From contig NZNV01000028.1 of the NCBI GenBank assembly GCA_002695025.1, positions 1-64,000 on the forward strand: a stretch of DNA of 64,000 nt, given 5' to 3'. Source of the stretch: Owenweeksia sp. GTDB lineage: Bacteria; Bacteroidota; Bacteroidia; Flavobacteriales; Schleiferiaceae. Made by a program: the position numbers and the translations under genes. Of the stretch, positions 1 to 7,601 are shown piece by piece. Every line of letters starts with the position of its first letter. Positions within the stretch are counted from its first letter, which is position 1. Under the pieces are notes generated by a model. That model had not been told where the DNA came from and searched no databases. It saw nothing but the letters and a program-made list of their open reading frames with translations.

Positions 1-384
1 GACCGGAACCCATAAACTATTTGCGCCACCATCAAATAACTGTAGGGTATAGGTGCCAAAGGTTCGCGCTACCAGGCTCTCATTGATGACCATCGAAAGG
101 GCCATCAGAAGGGAAGCGGCAGCAGTAATGGTACTTTTGCCATAGGCTTTTTGCAAAATCATGGCGATGCCGCCTGCTGAAGGATACGTATTGGAAACCT
201 TGATATATGAGTAAGAGCTAAAACCTGATATCAGGGCGCCTACTAAGAAGGCCACAGGGAACCATTTACCTGAAAGTTCGGCAACCTGACCCAGCAGGGC
301 AAAAATACCGGCCCCTATCATTACCCCAGTCCCCAAGGCTACCGTATCGGTTAAGCTCAGGCTGTTTTTCTTGTAATCTCCCAT
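1..384 (-). CDS. APC-family amino acid permease, N-terminal part (cut by window edge)
   Basis: This is the first 128 residues of an inner-membrane transporter; the reading frame runs off the window edge. Residues 18-28 read GTGVMIGAGIF, the glycine-rich first transmembrane segment of amino acid-polyamine-organocation (APC) permeases, where the helix unwinds around the substrate. Two more hydrophobic stretches follow. The ATG is preceded by only three bases after the stop of the multicopper oxidase gene, so it is probably co-transcribed with it. The substrate cannot be read from this fragment. Family assignment is firm; a cationic amino acid role is only a guess. Confidence 0.85.
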   Translation of the reverse strand, partial: MGDYKKNSLSLTDTVALGTGVMIGAGIFALLGQVAELSGKWFPVAFLVGALISGFSSYSYIKVSNTYPSAGGIAMILQKAYGKSTITAAASLLMALSMVINESLVARTFGTYTLQLFDGGANSLWVPV

Positions 385-387
385 TCC

Positions 388-2685
388 TTAAAATCTCGCG
401 GTTAATCCTCCTCCAAAGCCAAAACGGTTGTCATAGCTGGCCATTAGCGAAAAGTTCCTTGACAGAAAATATTCAAGTCCGGCCGCCCAAACCAGTTCTT
501 CCTTATAGAGATCGTTTCCGATGAGGTTGTCCTCATCACCAATATCATTGACCAGCCCAAAATCGGCCTGGTATTCAATCTCGCCAAAGGCAACGGTACG
601 TGGTAGGATCATGATTTCCCTTTCCAGCCCTATTTGAGGCCTCAGCAGATTGTCGATGCGAACATCAAGGTCAAACATATAGGGCGTGAAAAAACGGAAA
701 CCGGCTACGGCTGTGGTCACTACTTCGTCAAAACTGTTCTTTTGCTCATTCTCTACGTTTACTCCTGCAAATACCCTGAAATAGTCATACAAGTATCTTT
801 CATAGGTAAATTCGCCTTCCGCAATTTGATTCCAGCCGTATTCTGCAATGAAATTGAATTGGTTGCGGGTGTTGGACGTAACGAGGTTGAGGGTGCTCAT
901 GTGGGATGCTGCGTCAAGCAGACCCCAAGAATAATATTTATCTGTTTCGTGTATCAGTTCTTTTACAGGATATGGCTGCATACGCGGGTCGCGTGGCGTA
1001 CCGTAACTGTAAACCCTTGCCATGCCACCAACCAGGTGATAAAGGATATGGCAATGAAAGAACCAATCGCCTGTTTCATTGGCATCAAATTCTATAGTAA
1101 CCTGCTGCATGGGCGGCACATTTACGGTGTGCTTTAAAGGACTTCTTTCTCCGTGTTCATTGATTACCCTGAAAAAGTGGCCGTGTAGGTGCATCGGGTG
1201 GTGCATCATGGTGAGGTTGTTTAATGTAATGCGTACTACCTGGCCTTTTTCGATTTTAATCTTATCAGCTTCAGAGAGCGGCACTCCATTCATGCTCCAG
1301 ATATAGCGCCACATGTTACCGGTTAGGTTCAACAAGACCTCCTTCACTGGTCTGTCTTCCGAAAAGCTGGTTTTCTCTACTGCTTCCAGGTAATCATAAT
1401 TATACTCTGCAAACATGGTCATGCCATTCATGGCCGAACTGTCTATGGCCATTTTTCCGGAGGCTCGCGCGGTATCAGGTTTCATCTTCTCATCACGCCC
1501 TTTCATTTCCGAATGGTCCATTCCCCCTTCCATATCCATATCTGCGTCCATCTGCATGCCCCAGTTTTCTTTCAGCTTGTAGGGTTCTTCATTCGATGGA
1601 TTAAATTTCATAGCCGGAGCCCCCATGCGCATATCCATTTTTGCCATTTGTTTCATCATGGCTATTTTATCAGGGCGCGGCACATCTGGGGCAGACAGGG
1701 TGTCGCCACTGCCCAGGTAGGCTGAAGTCTGTCCTGAACCATCCTGCACAGAGGCCCGCACCTCCATCTGTCCATTGTCAGGAATGGTCACGATAAAGTC
1801 ATAGGTCTCGGCAATTCCAATGAAAGTTTTATTATGCATTACCGGAACCACCCGCAGGCCATCTGCGGCTACCAACAAGGGGTCTTTGCCCCCGAACGTA
1901 AGCCAGTATTGCGATGAAGCCGAGGCGTTGATAATGCGCAGGCGTACTTTATCACCCGGTTTATACTGGGTGTAGGCCACCTGCTTTTCACCATTCATCA
2001 GGAAAGCAGGATAGTAGATATCGGCTATATCAGCACCTTCCATCCGCTGCCGCCAAAAATTTAATTGCGCTCCAAAGCCACCTCTTGCAATGACCATGCT
2101 CAGTGGTGTGGATGTTCCTTTTTTAATACCATACCACTCATTGCCGCGTTTCAGGTTGCGGAGCACATTCATGGGTTTTTGGTTGGTCCAGTCAGATATT
2201 ACCAATACCTGTTCGTGGTCGTAGTCCAATGTTTGCTCTTTGGGATGTATTACGATGGAACCGTACACCCCGCTTTGTTCCTGAAGCATGGTGTGCGAGT
2301 GGTACCAGTAGGTACCGGATTGGATCAACGGATATTCATATTTCAGCGTTTCACCGGGTCTGATTGGCGGGGTGGTTAAATAGGGCACTCCATCGTAAAA
2401 ATTGGGCAATAACAAGCCGTGCCAGTGTACTGAGGTTTCCACATCCATTTTATTCTCCACATAAATTACGGCATAATCACCTTCGCTAAAGGTGAGGGTG
2501 GGGCCTGGGATATTACCATTAATGGTCATTCCGGTAACATCTTTTCCGGCTTTATTCACCGTTTCCTGGTCTATCGTTAAGTGATATACGGTGGTATCAG
2601 TTTGTGCTGATGCGGAATATGCAATGGACAAAACTATTGACGTGGCAAGTAAAAATTGTTTTCTGATTATGTTGAATTTGTGCAT
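388..2685 (-). CDS. Multicopper oxidase (CopA/PcoA type) with C-terminal outer-membrane-barrel-like extension
   Basis: A periplasmic copper oxidase, expected to oxidise Cu(I) and detoxify copper. A signal peptide ends near SASAQ (residues 24-28). The four copper-ligand blocks are present: HWHG (87-90), HSH (129-131), HPMHLHGH (496-503) and HCH with downstream His and Met (544-555). A Met/His/Asp-rich insert at about 343-424 resembles the copper-binding loops of CopA/CueO. From about residue 595 to 765 the protein does not look like an oxidase: it has alternating aromatic strands, resembles the CopB outer-membrane family and ends in Phe like a beta-barrel. I chose the ATG at 2685 because the longer frame overlaps the upstream gene and the signal peptide begins here. 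Confidence 0.93.
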   Translation of the reverse strand: MHKFNIIRKQFLLATSIVLSIAYSASAQTDTTVYHLTIDQETVNKAGKDVTGMTINGNIPGPTLTFSEGDYAVIYVENKMDVETSVHWHGLLLPNFYDGVPYLTTPPIRPGETLKYEYPLIQSGTYWYHSHTMLQEQSGVYGSIVIHPKEQTLDYDHEQVLVISDWTNQKPMNVLRNLKRGNEWYGIKKGTSTPLSMVIARGGFGAQLNFWRQRMEGADIADIYYPAFLMNGEKQVAYTQYKPGDKVRLRIINASASSQYWLTFGGKDPLLVAADGLRVVPVMHNKTFIGIAETYDFIVTIPDNGQMEVRASVQDGSGQTSAYLGSGDTLSAPDVPRPDKIAMMKQMAKMDMRMGAPAMKFNPSNEEPYKLKENWGMQMDADMDMEGGMDHSEMKGRDEKMKPDTARASGKMAIDSSAMNGMTMFAEYNYDYLEAVEKTSFSEDRPVKEVLLNLTGNMWRYIWSMNGVPLSEADKIKIEKGQVVRITLNNLTMMHHPMHLHGHFFRVINEHGERSPLKHTVNVPPMQQVTIEFDANETGDWFFHCHILYHLVGGMARVYSYGTPRDPRMQPYPVKELIHETDKYYSWGLLDAASHMSTLNLVTSNTRNQFNFIAEYGWNQIAEGEFTYERYLYDYFRVFAGVNVENEQKNSFDEVVTTAVAGFRFFTPYMFDLDVRIDNLLRPQIGLEREIMILPRTVAFGEIEYQADFGLVNDIGDEDNLIGNDLYKEELVWAAGLEYFLSRNFSLMASYDNRFGFGGGLTARF

Positions 2686-2707
2686 TTGATTGGTTTTCTC
2701 AGGTTCA

Positions 2708-3391
2708 TTAATGATCGTGCGATTCTTCTGTTTCCAGGTATTTTCCTTTTGGGCCCACTCCTTCAATGTGTACCAATTGAGAGCCGTAGTGTCCGGCCTG
2801 ACTTACAGAATAAGCGGCCCCGGCCAGCACCAGGCTTACCACTATTACGGCCCAACGATTCTGCTTTAAGACAAACTGACTGATTAGTTGCAGGACAAAA
2901 GCCGTGATGCTCAACCAAATAGTCCAGTCGGCATATAAGTCATGTTGGTCAAGGACAGCTTGCATTTGCTCAGTAAGGTCATGGGCATGTGGATGAAACC
3001 ACCTACCTGCTGCATAAGCACCCAGGGCACCCAATCCGGTAAAAATGGTGATTATCCAATCCAGGTCTCTTTTGAGAATGAGAATGTTGGCTATGGATAT
3101 AAGTGCCGCCAGCAATAGCAACACAATCGGAAAGTGGACGAGGAGAGGATGCAGGTTGGGAAACTCGTCAAAATCTGCTTTCACCGATTGATTACCCCTG
3201 GTTTCGTTATCAAAATCCGCTACCCCATGATCATCAATTTCCTGAACCTGCTCCAGTTGTTCGGTACTGTCCTTTTTATTGTGATCTTCATCCCCGTGGG
3301 CATAGATACTGGGTACATTGAGCAATAAAAGGCAACTCAAGAGCAGTCCCAATTGTACATTTGATATTTTTAGTTTCATCATCATCATCAT
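2708..3391 (-). CDS. DUF2231-type membrane protein
   Basis: A 227-residue inner-membrane protein of the DUF2231 family, function unknown. It has a signal-like hydrophobic start ending in AHGDEDH, an acidic and His-containing linker (31-75), then LHPLLVHFPI (80-89), the hallmark of DUF2231, followed by about four membrane helices. His residues at 81, 86, 133, 135 and 137 could bind heme or metal; that is inference. The gene begins with five consecutive ATG codons, so the exact start is ambiguous within 12 bases. It sits 22 bases upstream of the multicopper oxidase, which suggests a shared transcript and a copper-related or redox role. Confidence 0.85.
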   Translation of the reverse strand: MMMMMKLKISNVQLGLLLSCLLLLNVPSIYAHGDEDHNKKDSTEQLEQVQEIDDHGVADFDNETRGNQSVKADFDEFPNLHPLLVHFPIVLLLLAALISIANILILKRDLDWIITIFTGLGALGAYAAGRWFHPHAHDLTEQMQAVLDQHDLYADWTIWLSITAFVLQLISQFVLKQNRWAVIVVSLVLAGAAYSVSQAGHYGSQLVHIEGVGPKGKYLETEESHDH

Positions 3392-3402
3392 CTGGTTGTT
3401 TT

Positions 3403-3455
3403 AATAATTCATTAAAAAAAGCTGCCATATCCCTTCATAAAACCGGGCTAATGGA
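3403..3455 (-). pseudogene. Possible decayed copy of the 3' end of the gene at 5204-5860
   Basis: The stretch starting at 3403 (aataattcattaaaaaa, then gctgccat) matches 5206-5232 almost base for base, apart from a small indel in the A-run. Weaker similarity continues for about 25 bases. At 5204-5860 this sequence encodes the C-terminus ending FLMNY. Here the same tail is present but shifted out of frame and has no gene in front of it. The rest of the 151-base gap (3392-3542) shows nothing I recognise. It may be a remnant of a tandem duplication; chance similarity in AT-rich sequence is the alternative. Confidence 0.35.
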
Positions 3456-3542
3456 TTTCTGGTTTTGTTTAATTTAGGCCTCTATGGGTCATGTTAATTG
3501 CCCACTTTCTCAACAGCTGCTATTGTAAATCCTCAATGGATT

Positions 3543-4112
3543 TTACTTTTGTTTGGTTAGGTTTCGCGTTTCTTCATCCAGTTTACCTTCAAACTTGGGC
3601 ATTGGTCTTTTTTTCTTTTCCGCTTCTGTTATCACTACGCCATTTTCCCTTATGTCATTGATTAACCATTGCATTTCCATAATTTCTCTGCGTTGGGCTT
3701 TGATGATTTCATCGGCCAGCTCTCTTACCCGCACATCTTCAATTTGAGAACGCTCACTGGTCAAAATGGCGATGGAGTGATGGGGAATCATACCTTCCAT
3801 GTAATCCACATCAGAAACTGTTACCTGACTTCGCACCAGCCCTATGCCACCAGCGATAAGCAAGATACCCAAGGAAATGATGGCAATATTGGCTCCGCGA
3901 TTTTTATACATATTGAGCATAAAAAGCAGCATTATGATTACCATTGACCCCGCCATTATGATGGTCATAAACAACCTGGTCTCGCTATACCAGAAGTGGT
4001 CAATAATCTGGTAAGAGTGGGTGTACATCAGAAAAAACATGGCTACCATAGCTGTAGCAATCATTGCAAAAAATTTCCCGTAGTTGCTGTTTTGTTCTTT
4101 TTTGTTTTCCAT
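3543..4112 (-). CDS. DUF305 family membrane protein
   Basis: A 189-residue protein with three hydrophobic helices (about 13-31, 47-68, 76-93) followed by a DUF305 domain. The diagnostic residues are visible: MEGMIPHHSIAI (105-116) and the helix AQRREIMEMQWL (139-150), with paired His and spaced Met residues suited to copper binding. DUF305 proteins are ferritin-like bundles, often encoded next to copper oxidases and efflux pumps. Here it lies upstream of DUF2231 and the multicopper oxidase. The domain faces outward if the helices insert normally. Metal binding is inferred from family and context. Confidence 0.88.
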   Translation of the reverse strand: MENKKEQNSNYGKFFAMIATAMVAMFFLMYTHSYQIIDHFWYSETRLFMTIIMAGSMVIIMLLFMLNMYKNRGANIAIISLGILLIAGGIGLVRSQVTVSDVDYMEGMIPHHSIAILTSERSQIEDVRVRELADEIIKAQRREIMEMQWLINDIRENGVVITEAEKKKRPMPKFEGKLDEETRNLTKQK

Positions 4113-4178
4113 TTTAACTTGTTTTTAAGTGATTATTTGATTTAATATATTTTCCTGCCTTTTGTTCTGTGTGTCCCT

Positions 4179-5186
4179 TCACACACTTTTGCCTAATACA
4201 TTGTTCCATTTCCAGCAATCTGATTTCACTAAACTCATTGATATTTTGCGTCTTCCATAAAGCTCTTTATCAAAATCTCTTCTCATTGTAAACTTCACAT
4301 CACTAAAGTCCCGGATCAAATCTTCATGATAAGCAAAATCTGGTGGTTGATTGGCCGGATGAATAAAGCTTTTATTAAGCGTGGAAAAGTAATCTGACAA
4401 GGCAAGTTGCACACTATTTACCATCATGGGATTACTTAAGGCCTCAGTTGGAAATATGTTTCTCGCAATGCTCAAGGCTTCATCAAGGCGAACCACACTC
4501 ACCGGAGCGGAATAGGATAAGTGCCTGTGATGAAAATAATGTATTACCGGGTAGGCAAGATGCTTCTGTGTATGCTCCAGGAGCATGGGGTGTAAATCTT
4601 CCAGAAAAGGTTCAAGGTATTTGAAGTGCTTACCGTCCCAGCTATTTTTTAAGATAGAAACCGGTGATTCACCCATATCGGCAATAAAACCTGCCAGTTG
4701 TCTTCTGAAGTTGACGGCTGATAATACAGGTAGCAGATAGGTTATGGCCATGGTTATAAGTATTAGACCATTCAGTGCATTTAAGGCGGTGATAACCCGG
4801 TAAAGGTTATTACCTGGAATGAAATCTCCTATACCGAGGGTTGAAATGGCAAAGCCACTGAAATACACCTTCTCCCATATATCGGCAGGTAGTTTAGTTT
4901 GTGAGTGGACCACCGAACCGGCATCGGCCATATAGAGCAGAAAGTAACCACCCCACATAGCCCCCACCCAAAACAACAGAAGGGTGAACACAATGATAAA
5001 CCCCGAATAGCTGAGCAATGTACTTTGAGGACGATGGCCGGCTAAATTTTTTAAAAGCTTCCAAAGCCCGGCTGAAATTGGCCCTGAAATAAATCCCGCC
5101 CCGGAAGACTGTATAGTAGTTAGAAGCAGGTCGGTCGCAACCGTCAATATTATGACAATCCCAATACTGAAAATAATAATACTCAT
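4179..5186 (-). CDS. Potassium channel family protein
   Basis: A 335-residue ion channel subunit of the two-transmembrane pore type with extra N-terminal helices. The pore signature STLGIGDF lies at 115-122, the K+ selectivity filter TxGxGD with Ile in place of Tyr. The hydrophobic segments around 1-20, 62-85 and 136-155 bracket it. The C-terminal about 180 residues are soluble, with no RCK/TrkA-N signature that I recognise, so the gating ligand is unknown. Ile in the filter occurs in some K+ channels, but selectivity cannot be read with certainty. Confidence 0.85.
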   Translation of the reverse strand: MSIIIFSIGIVIILTVATDLLLTTIQSSGAGFISGPISAGLWKLLKNLAGHRPQSTLLSYSGFIIVFTLLLFWVGAMWGGYFLLYMADAGSVVHSQTKLPADIWEKVYFSGFAISTLGIGDFIPGNNLYRVITALNALNGLILITMAITYLLPVLSAVNFRRQLAGFIADMGESPVSILKNSWDGKHFKYLEPFLEDLHPMLLEHTQKHLAYPVIHYFHHRHLSYSAPVSVVRLDEALSIARNIFPTEALSNPMMVNSVQLALSDYFSTLNKSFIHPANQPPDFAYHEDLIRDFSDVKFTMRRDFDKELYGRRKISMSLVKSDCWKWNNVLGKSV

Positions 5187-5203
5187 CTAATTTCTTCCTT
5201 TTT

Positions 5204-5860
5204 TCAATAATTCATTAAAAAATAGCTGCCATCTTTCTCCATAAATACCTGGCTGATCAATCTCCGTTTTTTATCCAGCTTTTCGGTTACCTGATAGGTG
5301 ATGGTTTTTACATTCACCCCCCACATATAGGCTTTCACCGTTAACCGCGATGTAAGCGTAAAGCCGCTGCCTGTTGTCGAAACTTTACGATCATTAATAG
5401 CTATGATGCTTTTAGAACCGAAAAAGCTCAGGATGCCGGATTCAATGGACATTTCCAGGCTCAGGTTTTCCAGTTTTCGGTCATCTGCATCAAAGTCATA
5501 AAGCCTTTTAAACCCAGGAGAGGAGGCTTCTATCACGTACTCCGCATTTCCCTGCCGGGCGAATGGGAACACAGCGAGTAGTACGTCTGACTTGCCCGGT
5601 TCACAGGTGTATTGGGTAAGGTATTTATCTTTGAGATTGCCTTCCTCATCAAAAAGGTTTACCTGCAGTTGAACACTCAATTGGTTTCCGGTGGTTTGGA
5701 GTTCTCCAACCCTAAAAACTTGTTTGGCGGTTAGCTCCTTATCGGTATTGAAGGCCTTTCGTACCACTTCCTTACCGGCTATTTGCTCAATGAGCATATC
5801 TTGTCCATTAGCCGGAATACAATTAATAAGAGCCAATATGACGATCAAATTCTTATACAT
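5204..5860 (-). CDS. Secreted protein of unknown function
   Basis: I do not recognise this 218-residue protein. It has a signal peptide (residues 1-19, ending ANGQ). The body is rich in alternating polar and hydrophobic residues (SVQLQVNLF, FTLTSRLTVKAY), suggesting beta-strands, so a periplasmic or surface beta-sandwich is likely. Its start overlaps the stop of the upstream PRPP synthase gene by 8 bases, so the two are probably translated together. A short out-of-frame copy of its 3' end is seen near 3403-3455. Confidence 0.75.
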   Translation of the reverse strand: MYKNLIVILALINCIPANGQDMLIEQIAGKEVVRKAFNTDKELTAKQVFRVGELQTTGNQLSVQLQVNLFDEEGNLKDKYLTQYTCEPGKSDVLLAVFPFARQGNAEYVIEASSPGFKRLYDFDADDRKLENLSLEMSIESGILSFFGSKSIIAINDRKVSTTGSGFTLTSRLTVKAYMWGVNVKTITYQVTEKLDKKRRLISQVFMEKDGSYFLMNY

Positions 5861-6743
5861 GGTTCATGGTTGCTAATACCCTTGCAGCCAATATGCTGCT
5901 TAAATCAATCTTATTGCTTTCGTGCGGAATAGTGTTGCAGGTAACTACTTCGGCACCTGCATTTATTAAATCCTGGTAGGCACTGCCCGCAAATACAGCG
6001 TGTACGCCAATGCAAACGGGAGCCTTCATCCCGGCATTTTTTAAATGACCTACAGTTTCAATCATGGTTCGGGCTGTAGAAATAATATCATCAACAAGCA
6101 CGGGTGTATGTTCTTTAAATTCTTCCACCTGCGGCACCGAAACTTCCACATCGCGGTCGCCATGGCGGGTTTTTTCCAGTACCATAAACGGTGCTCCCGC
6201 TGCTGTAGCCACTTCCGATACCCATTGCTCGCTTTCACTGTCGGGGCCTACCAATACCGGGTTTTCAACATTTTCTTTAACCCATCTGGAAATGGCATTG
6301 GCTGCATGAACCACTTTTGAAGGAATATTGTACACCTCACTAAGTGAACTCCTGCGGTGCAGATGCGGGTCAACCGTGATAAGGCTGTCAGCAAAGCCGG
6401 AAATGAGCTTTCCAAAATAATCTGATGTAACGCCTTCACCGGGTTTGAAGACCTTATCTTGCCGCATATAGGCCAGGTAGGGTGCCACCAGGCAGGTGCA
6501 TTTGGCCCCAAGACTTTTAGCGGTTTGGGAGAGAAAGTACAATGGAAGTAGTTTTTCATCGGGCTGGTGCAGGGTAGCCACCAGCACTACGCATTTATCC
6601 CTTACATCGGATAGGATGCGTACATAGGTTTCTCCATCAGGAAATTGACGTATGGTAACTTCAGCAATTTTAGCTTTAAGATGAGTACTTAATTTTTCGG
6701 TTAATATTTCATTCCCGGGCAGGGCAACAAGTATTGATTTCAT
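5853..6743 (-). CDS. prs: Ribose-phosphate pyrophosphokinase (short form)
   Basis: Makes PRPP from ribose 5-phosphate and ATP, or runs in reverse when PRPP is supplied by nucleotide breakdown. Signatures: FPDGETYVRI (34-43), PYLAYMRQDK (88-97, normally YARQDR), DPHLH (125-129) and the PRPP-binding loop VLVDDIISTARTM (215-227). At 296 residues it is shorter than housekeeping Prs (about 310-320), and the usual PRPP loop reads STAGT; here Gly is replaced by Arg. It resembles the divergent short forms of archaea and some bacteria. It overlaps the upstream methyltransferase by 4 bases and lies in a cluster with a nucleoside-monophosphate phosphorylase, suggesting pentose-phosphate salvage rather than general biosynthesis. 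Confidence 0.88.
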   Translation of the reverse strand: MKSILVALPGNEILTEKLSTHLKAKIAEVTIRQFPDGETYVRILSDVRDKCVVLVATLHQPDEKLLPLYFLSQTAKSLGAKCTCLVAPYLAYMRQDKVFKPGEGVTSDYFGKLISGFADSLITVDPHLHRRSSLSEVYNIPSKVVHAANAISRWVKENVENPVLVGPDSESEQWVSEVATAAGAPFMVLEKTRHGDRDVEVSVPQVEEFKEHTPVLVDDIISTARTMIETVGHLKNAGMKAPVCIGVHAVFAGSAYQDLINAGAEVVTCNTIPHESNKIDLSSILAARVLATMNHV

Positions 6744-7363
6744 ATGGACTGATTTTTATTTGAAATTCTTTTAAAATGGCAAAACAGAAAGTTTTGGTTT
6801 GTACCAAATGGTGTGAGGTGATCTTTGGTAGTGCATTTTATTTTTCCCCACTTTTCATGCAGCAGTTTTGTCAGAGCCTCCTCTGAATAGCGCTGAACAG
6901 GGAGGCCACTGCACTTTTCGGGGCCATTTTCAGAAAAAGTACCCAATACCAGGTGCCTGGCGCCACTTTGATCGAGAATACTCAGATATTGCTGAATTTC
7001 CTGATCGGAAACCAGGAAATGAAAGGTGGCGCGGTCATGCCACAGGTCATAAGCCGAGGGTTCAAGCTGTAATATATCTGTGGCAATGAAATTCACCTTC
7101 TCCGCCATTTTGCCCAGCCTCTTTTTGGTCTTTTGAATGGCTGCCTCCGATATGTCCAGTACAGTGAGGTTCGTGTAACCCTCTTTAAGGAGAAAGTCTA
7201 TCAACTTGCTTTCACCTCCTCCTACATCAATAATGGCTGCTGATTTGGGCAAATCACTTTTCCGGATCCATTCCAAAGAAACTTCGGGAATTTGCTCCGT
7301 CCAGCTAAACTGGTCCGGGTCCTTTTCCTGATATATTTTATTCCAATGTTTTTGTCGTTCCAT
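6740..7363 (-). CDS. Class I SAM-dependent methyltransferase
   Basis: A 207-residue cytoplasmic methyltransferase. The SAM-binding motif I is IIDVGGGESKL (44-54), followed by TVLDISE (motif II) and an ATDILQL segment (motif III). The acceptor is unknown. The WNKIYQEKDPDQFSW start is typical of small methyltransferases found near metal and metalloid resistance genes, so a role in detoxification is possible but unproven. The stop overlaps the PRPP synthase start (ATGA), indicating translational coupling. The GDCCVxC protein lies 13 bases upstream. Confidence 0.88.
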   Translation of the reverse strand: MERQKHWNKIYQEKDPDQFSWTEQIPEVSLEWIRKSDLPKSAAIIDVGGGESKLIDFLLKEGYTNLTVLDISEAAIQKTKKRLGKMAEKVNFIATDILQLEPSAYDLWHDRATFHFLVSDQEIQQYLSILDQSGARHLVLGTFSENGPEKCSGLPVQRYSEEALTKLLHEKWGKIKCTTKDHLTPFGTNQNFLFCHFKRISNKNQSI

Positions 7364-7376
7364 TTTTCAACTATTA

Positions 7377-7601
7377 TTAAAAATCCTGGCTGAGCTGGAT
7401 GGATGGACATGGCACGGAGCCATAGCTGCAGTAAACACAGCAATCTCCTTTCCGGGGCTTCAGTAATTCACCGCAATTGGTGCATTCATAAAAATACTGG
7501 CAGGCATCCTCGGGCATCCTTTCTTCCTTAACAAAGCCGCAGACCGGGCAGGTGATCACAGAATAGATTTGAATGGCGCGGTTATTATTTCCTTTGTTCA
7601 T
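7377..7601 (-). CDS. GDCCVxC-motif small Cys-rich protein
   Basis: A 74-residue cytosolic protein with three Cys pairs: CPVCG (18-22), CTNCGELL and the family hallmark GDCCVYC. GDCCVxC proteins are often encoded near mercury or other heavy-metal resistance genes and probably bind a thiophilic metal or form a zinc ribbon. It overlaps the upstream phosphorylase by 4 bases (ATGA). The function is unknown, but the family call is firm. Confidence 0.85.
   Translation of the reverse strand: MNKGNNNRAIQIYSVITCPVCGFVKEERMPEDACQYFYECTNCGELLKPRKGDCCVYCSYGSVPCPSIQLSQDF

Noticed and set aside
4169-4186. gtgtgt/acacac inverted repeat across the K+ channel gene stop
   Set aside because: Only 6-base arms of simple repeat sequence and no U-tract; too weak to call a terminator.
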